Positions 50,201 to 61,169 of a stretch of DNA of 64,000 nucleotides are shown here, one piece after another. This DNA is from Haliclystus octoradiatus (taxonomy: Eukaryota > Cnidaria > Staurozoa > Stauromedusae > Haliclystidae): contig OU744447.1 in the NCBI GenBank assembly GCA_916610825.1, positions 22,698,962 through 22,762,961 of the forward strand, written 5' to 3'. Both the position numbers and the translations under genes were made by a program. The notes below the pieces were generated by a model. It was not told where the DNA came from. It saw only the letters and a program-made list of their open reading frames with translations, and made no database searches. How positions within the stretch are numbered: the first letter of the stretch is position 1; each line of letters starts with the position of its first letter.

Positions 50201-53200
50201 ATAATGAAGTTACTTTACTGGTTTTTCCGTACGCAAACACAAACTTGATTGAAAAAATGGCATTCAAACGAAGTTTTTCATCAAATAAAGTTGTTTAATC
50301 GTGTTGAATAGAGAGATATGCTTCGGAACTGGACTATGGATTATGGGAGTATCCTACAACACGATTATCCTACAATTATCCTACAATTATATCCCTGCTA
50401 CTGGTTCAAAATGGACACAAAGGAGCAATATCACTGAAATGCATAAATAAATTGAGGGCTTGTTTACAGCACACCGCTATTTTCCATAGGCAATCATTAT
50501 TATTTATTTAGCAGGTGATTTACAGATGCACTAGGAGCCAATGCATTAACAGTATAAACAATGTTGTATTGTGTTTTCTCTCTTGAGTATTTTCTTTGGA
50601 AAGTTTCTTTGTCCAAGTGTGCATTTTGAGGATGAATCTTGATCTGACTAAGTTGAATCACATTCGAATGAAAATAAAAATTTGTGGCTGCTTTGAATAA
50701 TGATATGGAATGAAGATTATTTAAAACTGATATTTCATTGCCTGCTTTTATTCAAATATCGTGTTTGTGTATAATGTATATGAAGATATAAATCTAATTT
50801 CAATTCAAAACATTGCCAAAATAAAAAAGCAAACTTCTATTGAAAATAAGTTAATCATTACATCCATACCTTCTTCAATATCGAATGCAAATAATGCCGT
50901 GTTACCAGCACGTGCAAAATCATTTTCCGAGAATTCCAAGAACCATCTGGTTGAAAAAAATTAAGGAAAAGATTATTTTCAAATCAACATATAACATGTC
51001 AACTTGTAATCATAAGATGTGTATGGAGTTAATTAGAGTTTGCAGACTTCGAATGTGAAAAAACTCAAATAAAAACATTTGACTTCAGTTTGGATTTGAA
51101 AATTGAATCTAGTTTATCAACACAAAAGTTGATAAACTTATTGTTTGAGAATTATTGTTAGTTATTGGTAGCCTAAAATTGATTACGTATAATTACATTT
51201 TTAAATAGAAAGAAGGCAGTGATTTTGCTTCAATTTGCTCATGTTTTGCATTAAAAAATGTTCTGGCAAGAGGGTTGTGTCCTATGTAAATTGACCCATC
51301 AACTCTAACGGGTTAAAAGTGCACAAGTAAGCAAAACATTTAACACATGTCCTGGTGGCAGAAGTCATGAAAATGATGAAACGGTGACAATGATTTCTTA
51401 ATTTGGACGCATAAATGTATCAGCAGAGATCGATCTCAATTCTCGCAACTAAGTCAAAATTTGAGTGTCCAAGTCAGCCATGCCCACACCTTTAAGACAC
51501 GTAACACATTTTATGCATAGAATTTATTGAGAAATACCTGAAATACAAGGGCGTTTAGTAGTTAAAAAATCGCTTTTATGTCAAAAAAGGCTTGAGACAT
51601 TTTTGAGAGAAAACTCAATTCGATTACAAAAAACCTTGTATCTCATGTATTTTCTGATAAATCATATTGACTCGAAGCAAAATGGGGTTCCAAGGGTCAG
51701 ACATGTCTGATTTTGGCAATAGAAAATTTCAATTTTGTGTAAAGGAGGATATGATTTTTCAATTCTGACTTCACCTTTTTCCTATAACAGTAGTAAGGTC
51801 TCTTATTATTCCAACTGTTGTTCTGAGTTTTGAAAAAAGCGAATGATCAAAATTAGCATACTTTCTACATTAAATATCTCCGGTTACAGGCGTCTAAACG
51901 AAGCACTCATTTTCACTATTCTTTCTCATTTAGCATCAGTTGCCTAAATCTGTGTTAAAATCTTTTGGTGCCATGTGCGTAGTCATAACTGAAATATTTA
52001 GAGTGTGTTTCTTCGAGATCATATCCATTTAGAAATTGTCTTCCAATGAACGTGGGAAAGAAACAGATTTAATGTCGGCATCCATCAGATTGAGATGTAC
52101 AACTATCAGTACAGACAATATCAGAGATACCTTTTCACAATTGCAAATATATACATCTAATTGACCTACACATCATAGTTTCGGGCCAGGGCATATAATA
52201 TAGCCTATCTATGCCAAGTGTAATAATTTCAAAATGATACAACGTTATTGGCATGTAATCATCAAAATTATGATTCTAATTTAGAACAAAGGAGAAATGG
52301 TATGGTTTCAACAAGCAACTGGTGACTTCAGTTGTTAGGCAAAATGAATCTCAGAATATCCAGGGCACTTCATCTTTAAGTACTAGGTAGGAATAAATTT
52401 ATGAAGCAGAATTTTTGTTATCAAATCATCTAAATTTTGCTCTAATTAGTTTGGCTTTGCAGACATTTTTTATTTATTCCTTCAAAAATAATAATTCAGG
52501 ACGTTTTTTGCTTCTTATAGTAGACTCACTAATACAATAAACTACCAGTTACTTACTTTTCAACTTTCTTTCTTTTTTCATTTGTAAACATTAATCCAAC
52601 ATTTCCCTGTAACCTCTGTAAAACAAAATAACTATTAATACAATTAAAGTGATGCATTAACTTCACTGACTCTGGTTATATGGGGTTTATTCTAATTTCT
52701 AATATCAGTGTTTCAAGCAATAATTTGACAACAGGGTATAACTAACTAACATTATACTTCATAGCACAAGCACAACTAGTGCGTTTGCTAATAGACATAG
52801 GCTACTTAAAGTACAGTCAGTGTAGGGGCCTACGAGATAATCGGGATCCTAATAGGATCCCGGAAGTTTGAGCTGCATTGATCAAAAACCAGAAGTTTGT
52901 AATTTTTTGTTTTAAGACAAATTCAATAGGATTTCTATAGACATGCCTAACTTCGAAAAAACTGTTTTAATTTGAAAGCTAGATCCCAATATTTTGTTTT
53001 TTGATTGAATCCGTAGTTATGTCTTTTCGAGGATGTTGTGTGTAGCAAAAGTTAGTTTCTGTCTCAGTTAATGTCTCTTGGTTGATATGTTGTTGGAAAA
53101 AATTCAAAACATTTTTTTCGGATAATTTAGGATCCCGGAAGGTGAATTTTTTTTAGGACCCTGAGTGCAGTGCTTGATTTAGCTAGTACCACCACTACGA

Positions 53201-56200
53201 AATCTTCTCACCTCTTAAAAACAAAGATTATTAAAGCAGAATAATCAAGTATTTAGTTAGCCGGGTAAGTAACATTATTTTAGCTATAAAGGTAGAAAAC
53301 ATTTCTTCTTCTTAATTTTATTTATTGCTCTATAATAAAGGGTTACCACATACTTGCCATGTTTGTAGGCCTATTCTTATCTACTAAACGAGAAAATGTT
53401 GGGAGACACGAGTGAAGCGCTAAAAAATCACGAGCTCCGAGCGAGTGATTTTTAGCTTCCCGAGTGTCTCTCAACTTTTTCGAGTTTAGTAAATATGAAT
53501 ACAAACATTTGCAAGCATGTGGTAATCCTTTTCTAAAATAAAACAAATGTCGGAATCTCATTCGACGGCGAATTTCCAATTCATGAATTCACAAGTTAAA
53601 ATTCAATTTCAATTCATATTCAAACCAAGCAAAGAGAATCCCACAACAAGATAGATATTGTCGAATAAAGAAAGACATATATAAGAACGTCTGTAATATA
53701 AGTGGTACAATAGTTCTTTAGCAAATTAATGCAGTAATTGTTATTTAAATTTTAGGTTTACCTTGAAATAGCGTAGCCTATAATTGTCTTTCATTCTGTG
53801 TTTTTATTTTGCATGTTACACGACCAATAACTCATTTACCACGCTTTTCAATAAATGTAAACATCTTGAGCTAAGTAACGTTTTGTAAATCGTTGCCATT
53901 ATTGAGATATTTATTGGATTGTTATCAAAAAGTTATAAATTCTGTATTTTATCACAGATCAAACTATTTGAAGCTTGCTGTTTTTCCAGGTTTTCGGAGC
54001 CATGTTTTACCCTAGGATTTCATGCACGCTCTTTCGACCAGTCAGATCGCAGAAAACCTTCGTGATATTTTAGAATGTGAATTTAACCTCTAATGACCAT
54101 CGTAAACAGAAATATCAACCATTGTCAATTGTTTATTAGTTCGCAGCTCACCTTACTAATTTGATGTAAGTTATCTTTGTATTCTTCTTCTTGGGTTTTA
54201 CCAAGTGCAACAGACATAACCTTATTCTTACCAAAGAAAAATCTAGAACAAAATTGATATAAAAACTATAGGAAAAACATAACTTTTCATAATCGATAAT
54301 CAGGATAGCTCTTTCTACACTGAATAGTAATTGCTATTTAATTTTGGTTGAAGATAGGCCTATTAAGAAACTAAAATACACCCCAAACAATAAGTTACGT
54401 AAAATCTGAAACCTTTGATGAATTGATGTAGTAATTGACTGTCCAAATTATACTATTAATGAGATAGTTCTTTGAACTATCTCACAAAATAATCATAATT
54501 TATAATCAAGACAAGTATTAAGGTGCTCCAAAGATAGAAATAAGCAATTCTCAATTAGCCCCAATGGTCTAAAAACATTACACGTAACATTTCATTACAA
54601 TAGGATAACGTTTGCCAGCAGAGCATCTCATTTTAAATATTTATCGTAGCGGGCTATTTGTCTGACACTGTCTCTTTACCAAAGCGATATGCGTTAAATC
54701 AGACAGTTTGCCTTTGTGCGTGATTATTTTCATACAGTTCAATGAGTTTGTTTGGTTCAAACTGGTTCAATCAGTTTGTTGTGATGGGAAAAAGTCATTC
54801 ATCCATCCCAGTTCTATTTATGTTAACAATGTTTACAATATCATAGATGAGATTGAATAATAAATTTATAATAATGGCAACAATAGTAATAACATGCAGG
54901 GCTCTTTATGAACGGCCCTTTACAATAACCATGCATGTGCAATTTTTATTCATCATCCAGGATCGCTTTACAATCAAGTTACAATCTACTTTGAACGCAT
55001 TTACAAAATAATAAGGTAGTAGGCTATTATTGCTTATTATGGCGTCGTGGTTAGCTCTTCGACACTATTATGCCAAGGCATCTGCCGATATTTCTATCAT
55101 ACAGTGTTACCCGCTTATGTGTAATTCGGATAAGTGAAAGTCGCGCTTATCTGCAACCTGGCTTTGAAACCTGTTAATCAATTTTCTGGTCAAGTCCTTG
55201 GTAAACGATTTTGGATAACTACAAATTTGGATAAATGCAATGAAAACCGTTGGCAATTTTGACTTGCACTTAAGCTGGTTACACTGTATAACACACAACT
55301 GAAACTTTTAGAAAATGTGCTTCTTCGAGATCATATCCATTTAGAAATTGTCTTCCAATGAACGTGGGAAAGAAACAGATTTAATGTTGGCATCCATCAG
55401 ATTGAGATGTACAACTATCAGTACAGACAATATCAGAGATGCCTTTTACAATCCCAAATATATAGGTCTAACGGGCAGGGTCCTATAAAATATTTTGGAT
55501 TCTAATTATTGATTCCAAAATTTCTTGGGTTGATTTCATCATACAAACGGTTTACAGTTTCTATTTGGAGGTGATTGCCCGCTTATTTCCATAAAAAGTA
55601 AATAAAACTGCACCTTTTCATTTATCTCATCAACCCTGCTAATGGGCCTAGGAGGCATAGAATATAGCCTACCTACTCAAAGTTTAATAAATTACAAAGT
55701 GCTACTTTATTGGCATGCACCCATCAGAATTATGATTCAAATTCAAAACAAAGGAGACATGGTAGGCCTATTGATTCAACCAGAAACAGATATTTGGGAA
55801 AATAAAGTTCAGAATTTTGATATCATACAGTTATGGGCCCTGGAATTCAAGCGACGTTCAATTGTAAGTTCTTCTTGAAAACAGCGAAAACAAACAATTC
55901 TTTCCATTTTTTTTTTACAAATGGTTTAAGCAATTAAACAATATTAAATTAATGATGAAGATGATGAATGGATAACGAAAATTACATTTCTGACATGAAT
56001 ACACAACCACTTTTGAAATTTTTACTTCTTTCTGGATTTTGTAAGACTCACAGATATTCTGACATTTATACAAAATAAAGGTAACTGCAGCGCCACTGTC
56101 ATATCCGTTATTGCTAACATCTGGGTGTTAGTATTGATGAAAACTTACTTGCTGTCTTTCCATTGGGCTCTCACATCTTTGATTTTTGAATTTCGCATGT

Positions 56201-59200
56201 GATCAACAGAAAATATGTAAATGCTACTGAAGTCATCAACAGTTTTTCTCAACTGTAAAATAGAAAGAAAGAAGAGATACGTTACTTGGATAATTCAACG
56301 ATTCTTAAATGTAGCAAAAATGGAAACATACAGTTTCTGGTCAGGGTACACAAGGATGGAGAAAGTGGAGTCCAAAATATTAGAAATGAAATAAAAATTA
56401 ATTTGAATAAAACAGTCAACTGATACTCAGTCGATAATCATACTAGGCCTACTACTGATATCCATATATTTTGAATTCCTAATACCAAATACTCAGTGTT
56501 AATAATTCACATTTTTAAACAACCCTAGGGCGATTCCATCAGAAGTGAAACCAAAAATTTTACAAGCGTCATAAATAAAGCAAGGAATTCAGACAAAAAT
56601 CATTTGTTTTCTCCAAAATAGATACTTTTACCATCATTATATATATGTTTGATTGAGATTATAGACTTCGATTTGGAGAAAATTAATGTTTTAGAGAGAG
56701 CGTCGAGTTGGCCGCTCGTGAATTTATGAGAACAACAACTAAAACATGAAATTTTGCGTTTCTCTGTTCATGATTTTCTAACAAAAATTACATCAATCAA
56801 TATAAATTCACTTGTTTTGTATTATTAAGTAGTAGAAATAAAGAATAATGAGTGTATTTTACCTTGAAATTATATAAATGTTTCGATCACTTCGGGCCGC
56901 TGTCAGTCAGACACGAAAAAGTCCTAAATGTTTTGTTTACTCCACAGCGTGAAACTTGATCGCTAAATCCTTTCGTATGCAAAGTAGAAAATAGCTCATT
57001 TGCATATTTGGCGGGAAATATTGCTCTTTTCTTCAACGTCATCCTTTAAATCAGCGTGTCTGACTGACAGAAAATATTCATACGGACAGTTTCGACTTAA
57101 GCGCAACACTCGGCATGTCAAAGCTAATGCCGTAATGATCATATAATCAAAGAAGCCGTGTGACCGCCTACCCGTTGTTTTGGACACTTCACACCACGTG
57201 GCAATTTGAGGTCGCTGTCGTCAATATTTAGTCATGCGTGTTGACTGTTTTATCGCATGCGAAATGGAAATGGCAGTTCAACTTGGCCTTGTTGTTTAGA
57301 ATATTATCTGTATGCGTGCTGCATTTTGAACAAAAAGAACAACCAATTTACATTACATGATGATTATAGATTTGGAAGGAAATATATCAAAGTTTTAATA
57401 AAAGTGTATTACTTGTGTTTTATGTCAAGTTATGTCAGTCAGACACAAACTGCTTCGGAGAGGTTAGTCAGACACGAAATATTGTCAGTCAGACACGAGA
57501 AACATTTGTTTATTGCCGTATATATTTTGAAAGTATTTAATAAAATGAATAATATTTGTATAGTATAGTAAGGTATAGTATCTTAAGAACATGATGAGAG
57601 TGATTTTATTCTTCTTTATGCCAACACTTCGCAGAAATCTACAAATGTTCATCTCCAATTGGCAAAATGGCGAGCGTACGTGTCAGTCAGACACGGACCT
57701 TAAACTTGCTGTAGTTTATTTATGTTTTGAGTTATTGTGAATATTTTTACTTTGTGGGGATGTTTTTGCCACTCTTTATTTGTAAGAAATAATAATTGAT
57801 CAAACTTTGCGTGGATGTTGATGCCCTAATCGAAAATATCTTCCGATATGTCAGTCAGACACGATGGAACCACCCCCTAGGCAGTTCGTGTTCATCTATC
57901 CCTTCTAGTATCCAATCATTAGTTTACTGAAAAATCACATTGTCAATATTCACATCCTGTTGAATTCGTTAATTTGGTTGAAAATACACTATTGAAATCA
58001 TCAATATCTTCAGCATTCCAGCCATCTGATCAATCTTGTGCAATGTATATCACAAAGGAAACTCATCCCCGTTGGAAGAATATAAGCAAACACAACACAC
58101 TTAGGTTAAAATATTCAAAAGTTGAGTGTGTTTCTTCTAGATCATATCCATTCAGAAATTGTTTTCCAATGAACATGGGAAAGAATCAGATTTAATCTCG
58201 GCATCCATCAGATTGAAATGTAGGCTAGGCCTACAACTATCAGAATAGACAATATCAAAGATGCCTTGTTACAATTGCAAATAGTGACTTTGCAAACATA
58301 CCTATTAAATGGTGTAGGTCTACAGTACAGGGCTTGACAAAAGGTTCAGCCTTTTAGAATCCTGTAGCATTTTAACAATCAATGTTCTTCTGAATTTGCT
58401 CTAGTTGCCCGGAGTCTAGAATTCCTACTTTTGGCGGACCTCGACCGTGTAATGTGCATCTAATCATTGACCTGATTTAGATTTTAGAACCAATCCAATC
58501 TTACCTTATCTATTAATGATTTCTTCAATGTCATTCCTTTCTTATCAGTCTTTGTCAGTGAAACTGAAACAACCATTATTTGATTAGTTTAGTTGTCATA
58601 TATTAAACATTAGTAATATTGTTTATAAAGGATTTGAGGAGAAAAAATTATGCATGCACGTTTTTTTTATCCGCAAGGGGCATGTCGTCCTGGTTATCCT
58701 AGACTACAACAAGGCATTAAAGTAATAAATTGATAAAATTGAGTTCTTAGTACATAGTTTTCTGGGCATATTAATTTCATCTGCAATATAGCAGATAAAT
58801 GTTTGTGACAGAGATTTAAACGTGTTCTGTGGATAAGTGTCAAATGCTTCAGTTTTAACTGACCAAGCGTGCAAAGGCCATGAAACATAGCAGGATGATA
58901 CTGCAAGTTTAATCGATTGGTCATATAAATAGATAGACGGATAGACATTTTCATTTCAATCAAGTAAAGAGGAACGTTAGGCTACCTAATAGAAATACAG
59001 TTCTGAATTGACATAAATTTACAAGATTGGTGTTGTTAGGCTATAACTTTTACATTTAATGATTAGATTGTGCTTCTTCGAGATCATATTCATATAGAAA
59101 TTGTTTTCAAATGAACGTGGGAAAGAAACAGATTAATGTCGGCATCCATCAGATTGAGATGTACAACTATCAGTATAGACAATATCAGAGATGCCATGCA

Positions 59201-59611
59201 AAACTGTTTAGAGTAGATCAGGATTGTAGACTTGTTAAGTTAAGGTTAATAAACAATTTCACCGACATTTTTCTGTGGTTGCCTCTTGCCTGGTTGCTCT
59301 TGCTGCAATAGGCTACTGCCCCTGGCCCTGAAGCAGCAAATTTTGTTGTTGAAATATATCTGTTAAACCTAGGGTTTCTCAAACTTTCTTATTCGATATT
59401 GTTTCCTTCCTAAATTTTGAAATAATGGATAGTTTTATAATTGTAGGCCTAATTTACTTAGGCTGCCCTGAAATCAAATTTCCAATTCCAATCTCTTTGG
59501 GTCTTTAATTTCGGAGTCAATCCAGGATAAAGGAAGGGATTAACGTAGCATACTCTATATGTTTACGCTCCAATATTACTTACCGATTTTATTCCTCTTG
59601 GATTTTGGCAT
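47224..59611 (-). CDS. MRTO4: mRNA turnover protein 4 homologue, ribosome assembly factor
   Basis: Nine exons join in frame: 59611-59584, 58563-58505, 56252-56149, 54242-54152, 52615-52557, 50946-50870, 48877-48797, 47693-47617, 47313-47224 (221 residues; human about 239). Landmarks: [19 protein letters not shown] at the start; [105 protein letters not shown]. This is the P0-like (L10 family) protein that binds pre-60S rRNA in the nucleolus and is later exchanged for P0 at the stalk. The long acidic tail of the human protein is shorter here. All junctions are GT-AG with matching phase. Introns 1, 2, 3 and 5 each carry a predicted H/ACA RNA. Intron 2 also holds a transposon and intron 4 a foldback element. 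AATAAA (minus) is at 47217-47212. Confidence 0.94.
48170..48540 (+). mobile_element. tRNA-derived SINE
   Basis: Pol III promoter boxes at tRNA spacing: A box 'ATAAGCTCAGATGGCAAG' (48181-48198) and a perfect B box GGTTCAAATCC (48238-48248). Immediately downstream, GGTCAACTCAGCCTT and AAATGAGTACC resemble the conserved body seen in several invertebrate SINE families. The 3' limit is approximate. It lies in MRTO4 intron 7, antisense to the gene. Confidence 0.6.
49140..50095. other. Probable unclassified repeat in MRTO4 intron 6
   Basis: Begins with a GC-rich hairpin (GGGCCGCGAAGCGGCCC near 49208) foreign to the local composition. It ends with a repetitive ATAAATACATAAATACAT tail at about 50068-50085, like a retroelement tail. 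A short plus frame ([20 protein letters not shown]) lies between. I cannot name the element. Confidence 0.3.
52001..52131 (-). ncRNA. Predicted H/ACA snoRNA copy 1, MRTO4 intron 5
   Basis: 131 nt, read on the host strand. Hairpin 1 closes with GGTATC (5') and GATGCC (52082-52077). Its apical stem is TGTAC/GTACA. H box ACATTA (ANANNA) is at 52075-52070. Hairpin 2 closes with TGTTTCTT/AAGAAACA, with an upper stem TTCATT/AATGGA. ACA (52006-52004) is followed by three bases. Architecture, length and host gene type all fit an H/ACA guide RNA. Its target uridine is unknown. Confidence 0.75.
53337..53534. mobile_element. Foldback element, about 200 bp, in MRTO4 intron 4
   Basis: Nearly complete palindrome. 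Outer arms GGTTACCACATACTTGC and its counterpart near 53510-53530; inner arms ACTAAACGAGAAA and GGGAGACACGAGTGAAGC with their reverse complements; the loop is near 'CGAGCTCCGAG' (about 53430). The transcript could form a hairpin of about 90 bp. Confidence 0.7.
54461..54483. repeat. Short perfect hairpin in MRTO4 intron 3/exon 4 flank
   Basis: GAGATAGTTC, a TTT loop, then GAACTATCTC: a 10-bp perfect stem, 219 bases upstream (host sense) of exon 4. Function unknown. Confidence 0.5.
55313..55443 (-). ncRNA. Predicted H/ACA snoRNA copy 2, MRTO4 intron 3
   Basis: 131 nt and almost identical to copy 1. Closing stem GGCATC/GATGCC, H box ACATTA. Hairpin 2 closes with GTTTCTT/AAGAAGC (one U-A replaced by U-G). 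ACA at 55318-55316 is followed by three bases. Same strand as MRTO4. Confidence 0.75.
56523..57884. mobile_element. Transposon-like element with repeated TGTCAGTCAGACACG motif
   Basis: Imperfect terminal inverted repeats: CCCTAGGGCGATTCCATC at the left against CCTAGGGGGTGGTTCCATC (reverse complement of the right end). Inside are seven occurrences, in both orientations, of a motif based on GTCAGTCAGACACG, at about 56905, 57055 (reverse), 57433, 57461, 57486, 57683 and 57850. No transposase is visible. Multiple subterminal copies of a motif suggest transposase-binding sites. MRTO4 intron 2. Confidence 0.55.
58124..58265 (-). ncRNA. Predicted H/ACA snoRNA copy 3, MRTO4 intron 2
   Basis: 142 nt. 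Closing stem GGCATC/GATGCC, H box AGATTA (still ANANNA), ACA at 58129-58127 followed by three bases. The apex of hairpin 1 differs: it carries a longer stem TGTAGGC/GCCTACA that includes an insertion of about ten bases. The hairpin 2 basal stem has one mismatch. This is the most diverged copy. Confidence 0.68.
59066..59195 (-). ncRNA. Predicted H/ACA snoRNA copy 4, MRTO4 intron 1
   Basis: 130 nt. Closing stem GGCATC/GATGCC, H box ACATTA. Hairpin 2 upper stem TTCAT/ATGAA, where copy 1 has TTCAT/ATGGA; this converts a G-U pair to A-U and keeps the helix. ACA at 59071-59069 is followed by three bases. Confidence 0.74.
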
Positions 59612-60730
59612 GATGGCAATATGTTAACAAAATCCTGTCCAATACAGTAGTGGAATAGCAATGTAAGGTATACCAACGTTTTCAATCCACGCGTGAAATA
59701 AATCACTCTTTTTTCATGGCCTCCTTTTATAAATTGTTTAGATTAATTGTGAAAAGGAGGTACCGCATATGTTAGTGCAATTGTTTTCTTTTCGCATTTT
59801 CAATTTGGAGGCAGACTGCTTAAATTATAAAATATTTTTCACACGATTCGTTACTGCTTGTCACAGACCATTGGTTTGATACAATATTGTGATATAAAAA
59901 TGGTTAAATATGCAAAGCTCAATAGGGATCAAGTTTCCGTATACATTGATGAATTCGAAAGAGGAGGTAGGAAACTAACTTATTAGGCGGCTTTAGGCCT
60001 ACTGGTATTGCTTACTAGTAGTACTAGTATCACTTACTAGTAGTAGTAAGTATTTTAGGCAAAAAATCCAAGTCTAGCAGCCTGGGCTGGTAATATATGA
60101 TTTCCTTGCTCCTCAATAAACCCGATGTCACCATTTGCAAACCTAGCTCAAATCTAATCCTAATTGTTCAATTCATTTGGCTGCGTTCATAAACTAGCGG
60201 CTTGCTAGGCTACTAGGCCTATAGCAGATAGAAGTCTGGAATAATAGGCACCTGCCGGGCTATAGACGGTATAGACCTGCGCCATATGCCCCTGTACTTC
60301 ACTTTACCTGCGGCCGCTTCTTATGTAGGGCGCAGCGAAATAGCGGGTCTTGTGGAGCTAGGCTAACTGCGCTACAGTACAATACAGCCCAGACGGTTTC
60401 CAGCTGAAAATCTGTCTGTTGCTGAAAGGGGAAATAACGCAGTGAAGCCCCATCTTCTAGTGGGTTTTGGTGGAAATTTTTGAATGCAAAGCTTTTCAAG
60501 AAGATTTTAAGTGACCTCGTAATTTTGTGCGCAAAGCCCATTCTCATCAAATTGTACGCCAACTCATTTGATGCGGACAGTCACTCTAGCCTACTCTTAA
60601 AACAAAGAGTAGGCCTACTAAAGCAGACTAATCAAATATTAAGCACGTTAAGTAGGCCTACTTTTTTTTGTCGCATAGGAGGAATAACCTTTATTTTAAT
60701 TATCATTTATTTAGTACGGTGGCCCAGAGG
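59612..60730. other. MRTO4 upstream region
   Basis: Noncoding. On the minus strand TATAAAAGG occurs about 120 bases upstream of the MRTO4 ATG (near 59737-59729) and could be a TATA box. Short ACTAGTA-type palindromes occur at about 60010-60050. I see no other gene. Confidence 0.35.
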
Positions 60731-60905
60731 TGCAAAACACACACACACAATCTCACAACACGCACACAATCTCACAACGCGCGCACTAAACCCACAACAC
60801 GCACAGAAAGCCCACAACGCGCACAGAAAACACACAACAGGCACATGGTCTCACAACACGCACGCAATCTCACAACGCGCACAGAAAGCCCACAATACAC
60901 ACGCA
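60731..60905. repeat. Minisatellite, about 20-bp unit
   Basis: Tandem variants of 'AATCTCACAACACGCACAC' and 'AAGCCCACAACGCGCACAG', roughly eight units. The short frames through it translate only this repeat. Confidence 0.75.
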
Positions 60906-61169
60906 AAAATACCGTCTAAAGAATATCGTGATTGATAGATATCCTTTTGTTGGCTTCAAATTACTTGATCGTCAATTGTAACCGCAAATGCTAGTAATTT
61001 GACCTTGGACCAACCTAAAACTTGAAAATCTTTAGTGTATAGTTAGCTCCAAAAGTGATGTACTGCACGGTTTTGCTTCTGATTTAATCTTGATATTGTA
61101 ATATTCTATATTATTCTCTACGTTATTAATAATTTCTTTTCTGGTGCAACTATTATCAAAGTGTCAAAG

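Noticed and set aside
57257-57568. 103-codon plus-strand frame
   Set aside because: It runs through the GTCAGTCAGACACG repeats, so repeated VRHE-type residues are by-products of the DNA motif.
60480-60935. 151-codon plus-strand frame
   Set aside because: Its second half only translates the minisatellite, and the first half resembles no protein.
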